NCBI RefSeq assembly: GCF_030503595.1
Contig: NZ_CP129966.1
Coordinates: forward strand, 1,984,001 to 2,048,000
Direction of reading: 5' to 3'
From: Corynebacterium sp. P4-C1
GTDB lineage: Bacteria > Actinomycetota > Actinomycetes > Mycobacteriales > Mycobacteriaceae
Length of the DNA: 64,000 nucleotides
Shown: piece after piece, positions 57,997 through 64,000 of the stretch
Layout of the letters: each line of letters begins with the position of its first letter
Position numbering within the stretch: position 1 is the stretch's first letter
Notes under the pieces: generated by a model
What the model was told of the DNA's origin: nothing
What the model saw: the letters and a program-made list of their open reading frames with translations, nothing else
Database searches by the model: none
Translations under genes and position numbers: made by a program

Positions 57997-58956
57997 ATGG
58001 CTAAGCCGTACGAACGCCCAGACAAGCAGAAGAGCAACAAGAAGGGCGCCACCAAGGGTTCCGGTGGCCAGCGCCGTCGCGGACTGGCCGGCAAGGGCCC
58101 GACCCCGAAGGCCGAGGACCGCATCTACCACTCCGCGCACAAGAAGAAGCTGGAGCGGCAGCGCCGGGATTCGGGCCGCCACGAGCGCGAGCAGTCCGAT
58201 CTGGTGGTGGGCCGCAACCCGGTGATCGAGTGCCTGCAGGCGAAGGTGCCGGCAGAGGCCCTCATTGTTGCGCAGGGTACCGGCCACGACGACCGTCTGA
58301 GCGAGGCTGTCCTCATCGCCAACACCCGCCAGATCCCCGTCCACGAGGTGCCGCGCCGGGATCTGGACGCGATGACGGGCAATGGCCTGCACCAGGGCAT
58401 CGGCCTGAAGATCCAGCCGTACAAGTACGCCGATGTCTTCGACCTGATCGCCTCGGTGAAGGAACGCAACCAGACCGGAATGTTCGTCGTGCTGGACAAC
58501 ATCACGGACCCGCGCAACCTTGGTGCGGTGATCCGTTCGACGGCGGCGTTCGGCGGCCACGGCGTGATCATTCCGGAGCGTCGTTCGGCGCAGGTCACGG
58601 GTGTCGCATGGCGCACCTCCGCCGGTACGGCTGCGCGCCTGCCTGTCGCCCGCGCGACGAATATCACGCGCACGATCAAGCAGTTCAAGGACAACGGCTA
58701 CATGGTCGTGGGCCTCGACGCAGGCGGCGAGCACACTCTGGACACTTTCCACGCGGCGACGGATCCGGTGGTCATCGTCGTCGGTTCCGAGGGCAAGGGT
58801 ATCTCCCGTCTGGTGCGCGAGAATTGCGACGTCATCATGTCCATTCCCACCGAAGATTGGGTGGAGTCCCTCAACGCGTCCGTCGCGGCGGGTGTCGTGC
58901 TCAGCGAGTTCGCGCGCCAGCGGCGGGTTTCCAACGGGACCCCGGGCAGCGACTAG
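57997..58956 (+). CDS. rlmB: 23S rRNA 2'-O-methyltransferase (RlmB/SpoU family)
   Basis: A 319-residue SPOUT enzyme. A Lys/Arg-rich N-terminus (about 1-55), a substrate-binding domain, and the SpoU motifs: [24 protein letters not shown], and [16 protein letters not shown]. Probably methylates G2251. It follows cysS by 3 bases, the usual actinobacterial pair. Confidence 0.93.
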   Translation: MAKPYERPDKQKSNKKGATKGSGGQRRRGLAGKGPTPKAEDRIYHSAHKKKLERQRRDSGRHEREQSDLVVGRNPVIECLQAKVPAEALIVAQGTGHDDRLSEAVLIANTRQIPVHEVPRRDLDAMTGNGLHQGIGLKIQPYKYADVFDLIASVKERNQTGMFVVLDNITDPRNLGAVIRSTAAFGGHGVIIPERRSAQVTGVAWRTSAGTAARLPVARATNITRTIKQFKDNGYMVVGLDAGGEHTLDTFHAATDPVVIVVGSEGKGISRLVRENCDVIMSIPTEDWVESLNASVAAGVVLSEFARQRRVSNGTPGSD

Positions 58957-59030
58957 ACATCGCCTTCTGAGTCCGGCAGGCGCGGCCTCCCCAGGCGGGG
59001 AGAGGGCCGGGAAAGAGTGAGGTCGTTTGT

Positions 59031-59167
59031 CATGAACTGCTTGCGATGATCTCGTCGGCATGAACTGTTTTGCATGAATCGAGTAGCGGGTGGTCACTGC
59101 ACAGCCCCGCCTAGGACTGTTGTCGGTTCATGCAGACTAGTTCATGCAGACCGATTCATGCCGATTG
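59031..59167. repeat. Two opposed arrays of a 14-bp repeat
   Basis: Four 14-base units run forward at 59031-59086 (CATGAACTGCTTGC, GATGATCTCGTCGG, CATGAACTGTTTTG, CATGAATCGAGTAG; the second degenerate). Three run in reverse at 59126-59167 (GTTCATGCAGACTA, GTTCATGCAGACCG, ATTCATGCCGATTG). The shared core is CATGAA[CT]. A further half-site, AATCATGCC, is at 59182-59190. The arrays face each other across 39 bases, in the 257-base gap between convergent rlmB and esterase genes, where I see no gene. Confidence 0.8.
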
Positions 59168-59213
59168 TTTCTCGGCAATCGAATCATGCCGAGGAAGCAT
59201 GTAGGACCAACTC

Positions 59214-60101
59214 CTACAGCCCGAAGAAGCGGGTGACGAGCTCCGCTCCCACCACCTTGTCCGTCCCCGGCCCGATTTTCTCGTCCAGCTGCTTTGGGCT
59301 GGGCACGAGGTGGCCCATGCCTTCGATGGACCACAACTCGACAGGCGCGGCCTGCTGAGGGGAGCCGGCAGATTCGACGCGGGCGGAATTGACGCGGGCG
59401 GAATCGGCGCGGGCGGGGGAGCCGGGCACGCCGGGGCCGAAGCGGTCGATGCGCACGCCGTCACGTGAAGCCGAGGTGCAGTGGCCGGGGTTCAAGCCGT
59501 TGAGCTCGGCGAAAAAGCGGGCGGAGTCGATCGCGGACCGGGCAGTGCCGCGGTTGGCGTCGCCGATGCCGGACTGGCCGCCTTCGTAGGGCACGAGCGG
59601 GTCGGCGGTGCCTTGCACGCACAGCACCGGTGTGGGGACCCAACCTGGGGTTAGGGCGGCCATTTCGGGCAGCAGGTTGTCGTCGGTGGGCCAGGCGGCA
59701 CCGAAGCAGGCGATGCCGGACAGCACTCCGGGGCGCTCGAGTGCGAAGCGCTGGATCATGGCGCCGCCGTTGGAGAACCCGCACCCGATCACGGGTCCGT
59801 CGGAGTGGGGGAGGAGGGCGGAGAGGAAGGAGGAGTCGTCGATACGCAGTTGGCGTGCTTTTTCCTGGAAGCCGACGCGGTGGTCGTTGAAATGCCTGTC
59901 GACCCCATCCGGGTAGATTACCGTGCACCCGCGGTCCGCGAGCGCGTCGAATGTGTTGCCCGTGAACCGGCGGGCGACGCTGCCTGACTGGAGCGAACCG
60001 TGCAGGAAAAGGACCACGGGGGCGCCGGGTCGGGGGTTGTCGGGGAGCACTTCGGTGAAGCGGCGCTGTACGCCGCCGTGCTCGAGGGTGCGACGGTTCA
60101 C
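59214..60101 (-). CDS. PHB-depolymerase/LpqC-like esterase
   Basis: A 295-residue alpha/beta-hydrolase without an obvious signal peptide. It has the H-G-S-L-Q-S-G oxyanion motif, G-F-S-N-G-G (GxSxG nucleophile), and D-P-L-V-P-Y and G-M-G-H for Asp and His; this matches the polyhydroxybutyrate depolymerase/feruloyl esterase-like group. An Asp/Arg/Ser/Ala-rich low-complexity insert lies near 230-250. Leaderless start GTG 60101, 8 bases after TATACA; GTG 60107 is an alternative. Divergent from the LacI gene through overlapping -10 boxes. Substrate unknown. Confidence 0.8.
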   Translation of the reverse strand: MNRRTLEHGGVQRRFTEVLPDNPRPGAPVVLFLHGSLQSGSVARRFTGNTFDALADRGCTVIYPDGVDRHFNDHRVGFQEKARQLRIDDSSFLSALLPHSDGPVIGCGFSNGGAMIQRFALERPGVLSGIACFGAAWPTDDNLLPEMAALTPGWVPTPVLCVQGTADPLVPYEGGQSGIGDANRGTARSAIDSARFFAELNGLNPGHCTSASRDGVRIDRFGPGVPGSPARADSARVNSARVESAGSPQQAAPVELWSIEGMGHLVPSPKQLDEKIGPGTDKVVGAELVTRFFGL

Positions 60102-60109
60102 AATCACGC

Positions 60110-60117
60110 TGTATAGA
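60110..60117. promoter_or_regulatory. Overlapping divergent -10 boxes
   Basis: TGTATAGA contains TATAGA for the LacI-type gene (ATG 8 bases on) and, on the other strand, TATACA for the esterase gene (GTG 8 bases on). Both mRNAs would be leaderless and compete for RNA polymerase; autoregulation by the LacI protein would affect both. Confidence 0.6.
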
Positions 60118-60125
60118 GTAGCTGC

Positions 60126-61238
60126 ATGGCGCAAAGACGGGGCACGCTGGCATCGATCGCGGCGGAGGTGGGGGTGTCCCGCACGACGGTGTCGAATGCG
60201 TACAACCACCCGGATCAGTTGTCGCCGGAGCTGCGGGAGCGGATCCTGGCGGTGGCGCGGGCGCGGGGCTACACGGGGCCGGACCCGACGGCGCGGAGCC
60301 TGCGGACGCGCCAGGCGGGGGCCGTCGGGGTGATCTTGACGGAGCATTTGGGCTACGCGTTTGAGGACCAGGCGTCGATTGATTTCCTGGCTGGGCTGTC
60401 GGAGAGCTCTGCGGGGGCGGGCACGGCCCTGACGCTCATTCCGCTCGGCCCGAACCAGGGCACGGGAATCAGCCCGCTCATTGCGGGCGCGCTTGTCGAC
60501 GCCTTCGTCGTCTACTCCGTCCCCCAGTCCGAGCCCCATCTCGCGGCAGTGCGCGCCCGCGGGGTGCCGGTGGTGGTGTGCGATCAGCCGTACCCGTCCG
60601 GCGGCGGCGCGTATGTGGGTATCGACGACGCGGAGGCGGTCAAGCCGGCGGCGCGGGCGCTGGTGGAGGCGGGGCATGAGCGGATCGGGATCGTCGGCAA
60701 GCGGCTGTTCAGCGACGAGTCCCGCGAGGGTGCCGTCACCCCGGCGGAGGTCGCGTCTGCCGACATGCACGTCCAGCGCGGCCGCATCCAGGGGGCGCTG
60801 GAGGTGTTCGCGGAGGCGGGCATCTCAGAGGTGCCCATCGTGACGCGGCACTTCAACGACCACGCCTCAGCAGTCGATGCCGCACGCGCGCTTTTCGATG
60901 CCTCCCCCCACCTCACCGCCGTCCTCTGCACCACCGACTCAATGGCGTTGGGGGTGCTGGACTACTGCGCCCGGGCGGGCCTCCACGTGCCCGGCGATGT
61001 GTCCGTCACGGGTTTCGACGGCGTTGAACAAGCGCTCGCCCGGGGACTCACGACAGTCGTGCAGCCCAACAAGCTCAAAGGGGAGACCGTGGGGAAGGTG
61101 CTCACCGAGCTGACCGAGCTGACCGAGCTGACCGAGCTGACCGAAGCCGCGGGGGAAGCAGAAGCAACGCCGCCGCGCATTCTTCTGCCGACGGAATTCA
61201 GCCGCGGGCAGACTGTCGCGCCGCCGCGAGCTCGGTGA
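60126..61238 (+). CDS. ipsA: LacI-family regulator, IpsA-like
   Basis: A 370-residue regulator with the LacI helix-turn-helix (L-A-S-I-A-A-E-V-G-V-S-R-T-T-V-S-N-A-Y-N-H) and a periplasmic-binding-type sensor domain. By gene order (next to otsB and otsA) it corresponds to IpsA of C. glutamicum, which controls inositol and inositol-lipid formation. Near the end, five 9-base units give L-T-E repeats (61101-61145). The 3' end overlaps convergent otsB by 41 bases. Orthology is from synteny and family; the ligand (inositol) is inferred. Confidence 0.8.
   Translation: MAQRRGTLASIAAEVGVSRTTVSNAYNHPDQLSPELRERILAVARARGYTGPDPTARSLRTRQAGAVGVILTEHLGYAFEDQASIDFLAGLSESSAGAGTALTLIPLGPNQGTGISPLIAGALVDAFVVYSVPQSEPHLAAVRARGVPVVVCDQPYPSGGGAYVGIDDAEAVKPAARALVEAGHERIGIVGKRLFSDESREGAVTPAEVASADMHVQRGRIQGALEVFAEAGISEVPIVTRHFNDHASAVDAARALFDASPHLTAVLCTTDSMALGVLDYCARAGLHVPGDVSVTGFDGVEQALARGLTTVVQPNKLKGETVGKVLTELTELTELTELTEAAGEAEATPPRILLPTEFSRGQTVAPPRAR
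61101..61145 (+). repeat. Tandem 9-bp repeat in ipsA
   Basis: Five units CTSACCGAR in a row (the middle three are identical CTGACCGAG) encode L-T-E five times. It is in frame, so slippage would change protein length by multiples of three residues. Confidence 0.9.
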
Positions 61239-62025
61239 GGAAATCCGCGACCTCGGCGACGGAGCCGAGCTGGTGGCTCGCGGCAGTGGCAGTGGTTGAG
61301 CATGCGGCAGGAGCAGCGGCGCCGGAAGCCTTGGCGGGCCGGACCTTGACGCCGACATCTGGTCCCGCACTCGCGCCCGCGCCCGCACCCGTGTCGAGGA
61401 CTTCGAGCGCGGTCTCGTCGGTTACGTCGTCGCCGGCGAACAAGGTCGCTGCGTACCGGGTCTTCTCGGCGGCGAGCCAGGTGCCCTTCGTGATGTCGAC
61501 GGCGGAGAACTCCAGAACGTTGTGTCCGGGCGTGACGGGTCGGCCGTCCGTGGGGATCTCCCTGGCCCGCGCGAGGAGCGAGGCGGCGGTGTCGGGGTCG
61601 GCGGCGGCGAGTTTCGCCACGTGCAGGACGCGCTGGTAGGGCTTGATTTCGATGAAGGCGGAGGGGTGGGCGTCGATAAGCGGGGCGAGTTCGTCCTGGA
61701 TCCGCGCGAGGTACGCGCGGTCGTCGTCGCTGAGTGTGGGCCCGCCTGAGGCCGGTTCGGCGCCGTGCGAACCGACGAGGGTGACGGGCGGGCCGAGCGG
61801 GCAGACCCGGCGCAGTCCGTCGAGGTGGCGGCCCGAGAGAATGGCGACGCCCGTGCCCGGCAGCCCGGCGAGGGTCTCCAGCGCGGCAAGCGCGCGCGGG
61901 TCGGGGGTGACGGCGTACGCGTCGGTGCCCAGGGGACAGATGGTGCCGTCGAAATCCATGCAGACCAGCAACGTTTCAGCGCCGGCGAGGCGGTCGAGGG
62001 CGGTGCGCGGGTCGGGCAGCGTCAT
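61198..62025 (-). CDS. otsB: Trehalose-6-phosphate phosphatase
   Basis: A 275-residue HAD phosphatase that finishes trehalose synthesis. Motif I M-D-F-D-G-T-I, motif II near L-S-G-R, K in motif III and G-D-D-V-T-D-E-T in motif IV are all seen. The start at 62025 overlaps the preceding lipoprotein stop (ATGA). An Ala/Gly-rich loop near 220-250 (G-A-G-A-G-A-S-A-G) is a likely variable insertion. Dispersed 11-mer at 61671. Confidence 0.95.
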   Translation of the reverse strand: MTLPDPRTALDRLAGAETLLVCMDFDGTICPLGTDAYAVTPDPRALAALETLAGLPGTGVAILSGRHLDGLRRVCPLGPPVTLVGSHGAEPASGGPTLSDDDRAYLARIQDELAPLIDAHPSAFIEIKPYQRVLHVAKLAAADPDTAASLLARAREIPTDGRPVTPGHNVLEFSAVDITKGTWLAAEKTRYAATLFAGDDVTDETALEVLDTGAGAGASAGPDVGVKVRPAKASGAAAPAACSTTATAASHQLGSVAEVADFLTELAAARQSARG

Positions 62026-62459
62026 TGGGCGACCAACTTGATGGTGGGGCGGTCGAGGGCGTCGGAACGCAGCTTGAGGGTGATCACGTCGTCGGTGAGA
62101 TGCGCGATGTCGAATTCCGCGCCCTCGGTGAGCAGCCCGGTGAGCTGGTCGTGGACGCGGCGGGAACCGCCGATGCAGTCCTCGCGCACGTCCCCGACGC
62201 GCACCCCCTTGAGACGCACCTCGCCGTCGCTGATGTCCGCTCCGGCCTGCAGGGGCGCGCAGGCGGTGCGCGCGGTGAGCGACTCTGCACCGAAGACGAC
62301 GAGTGCGCGGCCCGCTGCGTCGGCGGGCACAGCACCGGGGGTGTCGGGGTCGGTGTAGACGGCCGTGACTTCCCACGTGCGTCCACCCAGGACGTGGTCG
62401 GGGGCGGGGGAGCAGCCGGCGAGCAACAGGCAGGCGGCTACCGGGAGGACGCGTTTCAT
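62022..62459 (-). CDS. Lipoprotein between otsA and otsB
   Basis: A 145-residue lipoprotein with lipobox L-L-A-G-C (Cys16) and two more Cys in the mature part. G-R-T-W-E-V-T-A-V-Y recalls META/HslJ-like beta domains. It overlaps otsA and otsB by 4 bases on each side, so all three are translated together; C. glutamicum also has an uncharacterised gene in this place. Role in trehalose metabolism is not shown. Confidence 0.82.
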   Translation of the reverse strand: MKRVLPVAACLLLAGCSPAPDHVLGGRTWEVTAVYTDPDTPGAVPADAAGRALVVFGAESLTARTACAPLQAGADISDGEVRLKGVRVGDVREDCIGGSRRVHDQLTGLLTEGAEFDIAHLTDDVITLKLRSDALDRPTIKLVAQ

Positions 62460-63766
62460 CGCTCCACCTCCCGCAGCGCGCCGAGGAATGAATCGGCCCA
62501 GTGCGCGACATCGTGCTCGAGGACCTGCGCATTCATGGCCAGCATGGCATCTCGCGCCTCAGGGCTATTTTGCTTGTCGACGGCCCCCATAATCGCCCCT
62601 TTCACCGACTCAATGTCGAACGGGTTGCACAGGTGCGCCCGGTCCAGCTCCACTGCCGCGCCGGCGAACTCGGACAGCACGAGTGCGCCGCTGCCGTCCG
62701 GGTGACAGGCGACGTACTCCTTGGCCACGAGATTCATTCCGTCCTTGAACGGGGTGACCAGCATGATGTCGGCGGCGGAGTAGTAGTCCCGCAGCTGGGA
62801 CTTGGGCACCGAGTGGTGCTCATAGTGCACGACCGGGTTGCCGAGCTTCCCGTACCGGCCGTTGATGCGCCCGACCGCCTCTTCTACGCCCGCGCGGGTT
62901 TTCTTGTAGCTGGCGATGCGCTCACGCGATGGTGTGGCTACCTGGATCATGGCGACGGACTCGAGGCGGCCTTCGTCGAGAAGCTCTTCGACCGCGGTGA
63001 GGCGCTGCAGGATGCCCTTGGTGTAATCGAGCCGGTCCACGCCCAGCATCAAGGTGCGGGGGTTGGCGACGGAGCCGCGGACCTCGGCGATTGCGTTGTC
63101 GCCGGCACGCGCGAAGCCCGACGTGTCGATTGAGATGGGGAACGTGCCTGTACGCGGCGCCGCGGTGGCGAGTTCCCGGAAGTTGGCTTCGTCGCGCGTG
63201 CGCTGGAAACCGATCAGGTCGGCGCCTTCCAGGCCGCGGAGGACCTCGTCGCGCCACGGCAACTGCCGGAACAAGTCCGGAGCAGGGAAGGGGATGTGCA
63301 AGAAGAACCCGATGGTCACGTCCGGGCGGAGCTCGCGCAGTATGCCCGGGACGAGCTGGAGCTGGTAATCCTGCACCCAGACGGTGGCGCCTTCCGCCGC
63401 GACATCGGCCGCCGCGCGCGCGAATTTCTCGTTGACCGAGCGGTACTGCTGCCACCAGGAGCGGTGGTAGATCGGGGTGACGATCAGGTCGTGGTACAGC
63501 GGCCAGAGCGTGGAATTGGAGAAGCCCTCGTAGAAGAGGTGGTAGTCATCGTCGTCAAGCTGCACGGGGCGGAGAGTGACGCCGTCGTTGTCGAACGGCT
63601 CGAAGCTCGCTCCCGGCTCCCCGGGCCAGCCAACCCAGCAGCCCTGATTCGCCTTGAGTACGGGCGACAAAGCCGCCACGAGTCCGCCCGGCGACGCCAC
63701 CCACTTCCCGCCGACATGGTCGACCGGCAAGCGGTTGGCGACGACGACGAACTGGCTATCCCTCAT
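62456..63766 (-). CDS. otsA: Trehalose-6-phosphate synthase
   Basis: A 436-residue GT20 glycosyltransferase joining UDP- or GDP-glucose to glucose-6-phosphate. Motifs: V-V-A-N-R-L-P-V at the start, W-V-Q-D-Y-Q-L, H-I-P-F-P, V-D-R-L-D-Y-T-K-G-I, and T-P-F-K-D-G-M-N-L-V-A-K-E-Y near the C-terminus. The start codon lies inside the end of the upstream Lys-rich gene. Confidence 0.96.
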   Translation of the reverse strand: MRDSQFVVVANRLPVDHVGGKWVASPGGLVAALSPVLKANQGCWVGWPGEPGASFEPFDNDGVTLRPVQLDDDDYHLFYEGFSNSTLWPLYHDLIVTPIYHRSWWQQYRSVNEKFARAAADVAAEGATVWVQDYQLQLVPGILRELRPDVTIGFFLHIPFPAPDLFRQLPWRDEVLRGLEGADLIGFQRTRDEANFRELATAAPRTGTFPISIDTSGFARAGDNAIAEVRGSVANPRTLMLGVDRLDYTKGILQRLTAVEELLDEGRLESVAMIQVATPSRERIASYKKTRAGVEEAVGRINGRYGKLGNPVVHYEHHSVPKSQLRDYYSAADIMLVTPFKDGMNLVAKEYVACHPDGSGALVLSEFAGAAVELDRAHLCNPFDIESVKGAIMGAVDKQNSPEARDAMLAMNAQVLEHDVAHWADSFLGALREVER

Positions 63767-64000
63767 CGCTGGACGACTTCTTGGCTGCCTTCTTCGTGGT
63801 CTTCTTAGCGGCTTTTTTCGCCGTCTTCTTCGTGGTCTTTTTAGTGGACTTCTTCTTCGAAGCCTTCTTGGCGGTCTTCTTCGTCGCCTTTTTCTTGGCT
63901 GCCTTCTTCGTGGACTTCTTCTTCGCAGCCTTCTTAGTGGCTTTCTTCGCGGAGGAGCCTTCCTCCTCAGCCTCGGCGATCTCGGCCTCGAAGTCCTCTG
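63756..64000 (-). CDS. Lys/Ala-rich (histone H1-like) C-terminus, partial
   Basis: The last 80 codons of a protein that enters from beyond the window. After an acidic stretch (E-A-E-I-A-E-A-E-E-E-G) there are about 60 residues of K-K-A-A/K-K-T-x repeats ending S-S-S-D-E-G, like eukaryotic histone H1 tails and some actinobacterial nucleoid proteins. It overlaps the otsA start by 11 bases. The main domain is outside the window, so its identity is unknown. The repeats are G+C-poor for this genome (AAG runs). Confidence 0.8.
   Translation of the reverse strand, partial: EDFEAEIAEAEEEGSSAKKATKKAAKKKSTKKAAKKKATKKTAKKASKKKSTKKTTKKTAKKAAKKTTKKAAKKSSSDEG

Noticed and set aside
59031..59167. CRISPR array
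   Set aside because: Units are 14 bases, contiguous without spacers, and in two orientations; no cas genes.

Overview
The window is chromosomal DNA of a high-GC Corynebacterium. The evidence is a lone groEL2 with a CIRCE operator followed by two tiny porH/porA-type mycomembrane porin genes and a class II polyphosphate kinase, the hpt-ftsH-folE-folP-folB-folK-panC-lysS block, the clpC/mutY/disA/radA/carD/ispD/ispF/cysS/rlmB block, and an otsA-otsB pair convergent with an ipsA-like LacI gene. Many genes start 6-9 nt after a TANNNT -10 hexamer, as on the leaderless mRNAs common in this genus. These identifications rest on reading motifs and gene order; no database search was run.

Layout. 1-3.7 kb: a minus-strand Mrp cation/proton antiporter operon (mrpA with fused B domain, mrpC, start of mrpD). 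3.9-4.75 kb: a free-standing LeuA-type regulatory domain behind a leucine-rich leader peptide and RNA hairpins. 5-10.7 kb: an M20 dipeptidase, a small membrane protein, a broken OPT transporter gene and a secreted lipase. 10.8-14.7 kb: groEL2, porH, porA, ppk2. 14.9-19.1 kb: a short enoyl-CoA hydratase, a decayed surface-protein fragment, a membrane-anchored secreted protein, a MarR regulator with a lysine/serine tail, a rhodanese, a sortase-like protein and ppa. 19.2-21.3 kb: a low-coding-density patch with an IS3-family element (terminal repeats, 3-bp target duplication, -1 frameshift site). 21.4-35.2 kb: dac, tilS, a secreted CAP protein with a broken C-terminal anchor, hpt, ftsH, the folate genes, several envelope proteins, panC and a 52-residue lipoprotein. 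35.2-46.4 kb: lysS, a lipoprotein, a TM2 protein, ptsI, an ornithine carbamoyltransferase, clpC, a second secreted lipase and a DUF4236 protein. 46.4-59 kb: mutY, carbonic anhydrase, disA, radA, an LpqE-like lipoprotein, carD, ispD, ispF, three related secreted proteins, cysS and rlmB. 59-64 kb: a 14-bp repeat array, an esterase, ipsA, otsB, a lipoprotein, otsA and a lysine-rich protein cut by the window edge.

How genes work together: folE-P-B-K make the pterin part of folate beside panC; ispD-ispF are successive MEP-pathway steps next to carD; radA-disA pair DNA repair with c-di-AMP synthesis; otsA-lipoprotein-otsB make trehalose through overlapping reading frames; porH/porA lie beside groEL2.

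The strongest unexplained signal is a dispersed non-palindromic 11-mer, GCTTATCGACG, found exactly 22 times in 64 kb on both strands, mostly inside unrelated housekeeping genes and in several reading frames. By chance about 0.03 copies would be expected. Next in interest are the leucine-attenuated free-standing LeuA regulatory domain, the three paralogous secreted proteins at 54-56.5 kb, and the opposed 14-bp repeat arrays at 59.03-59.17 kb.
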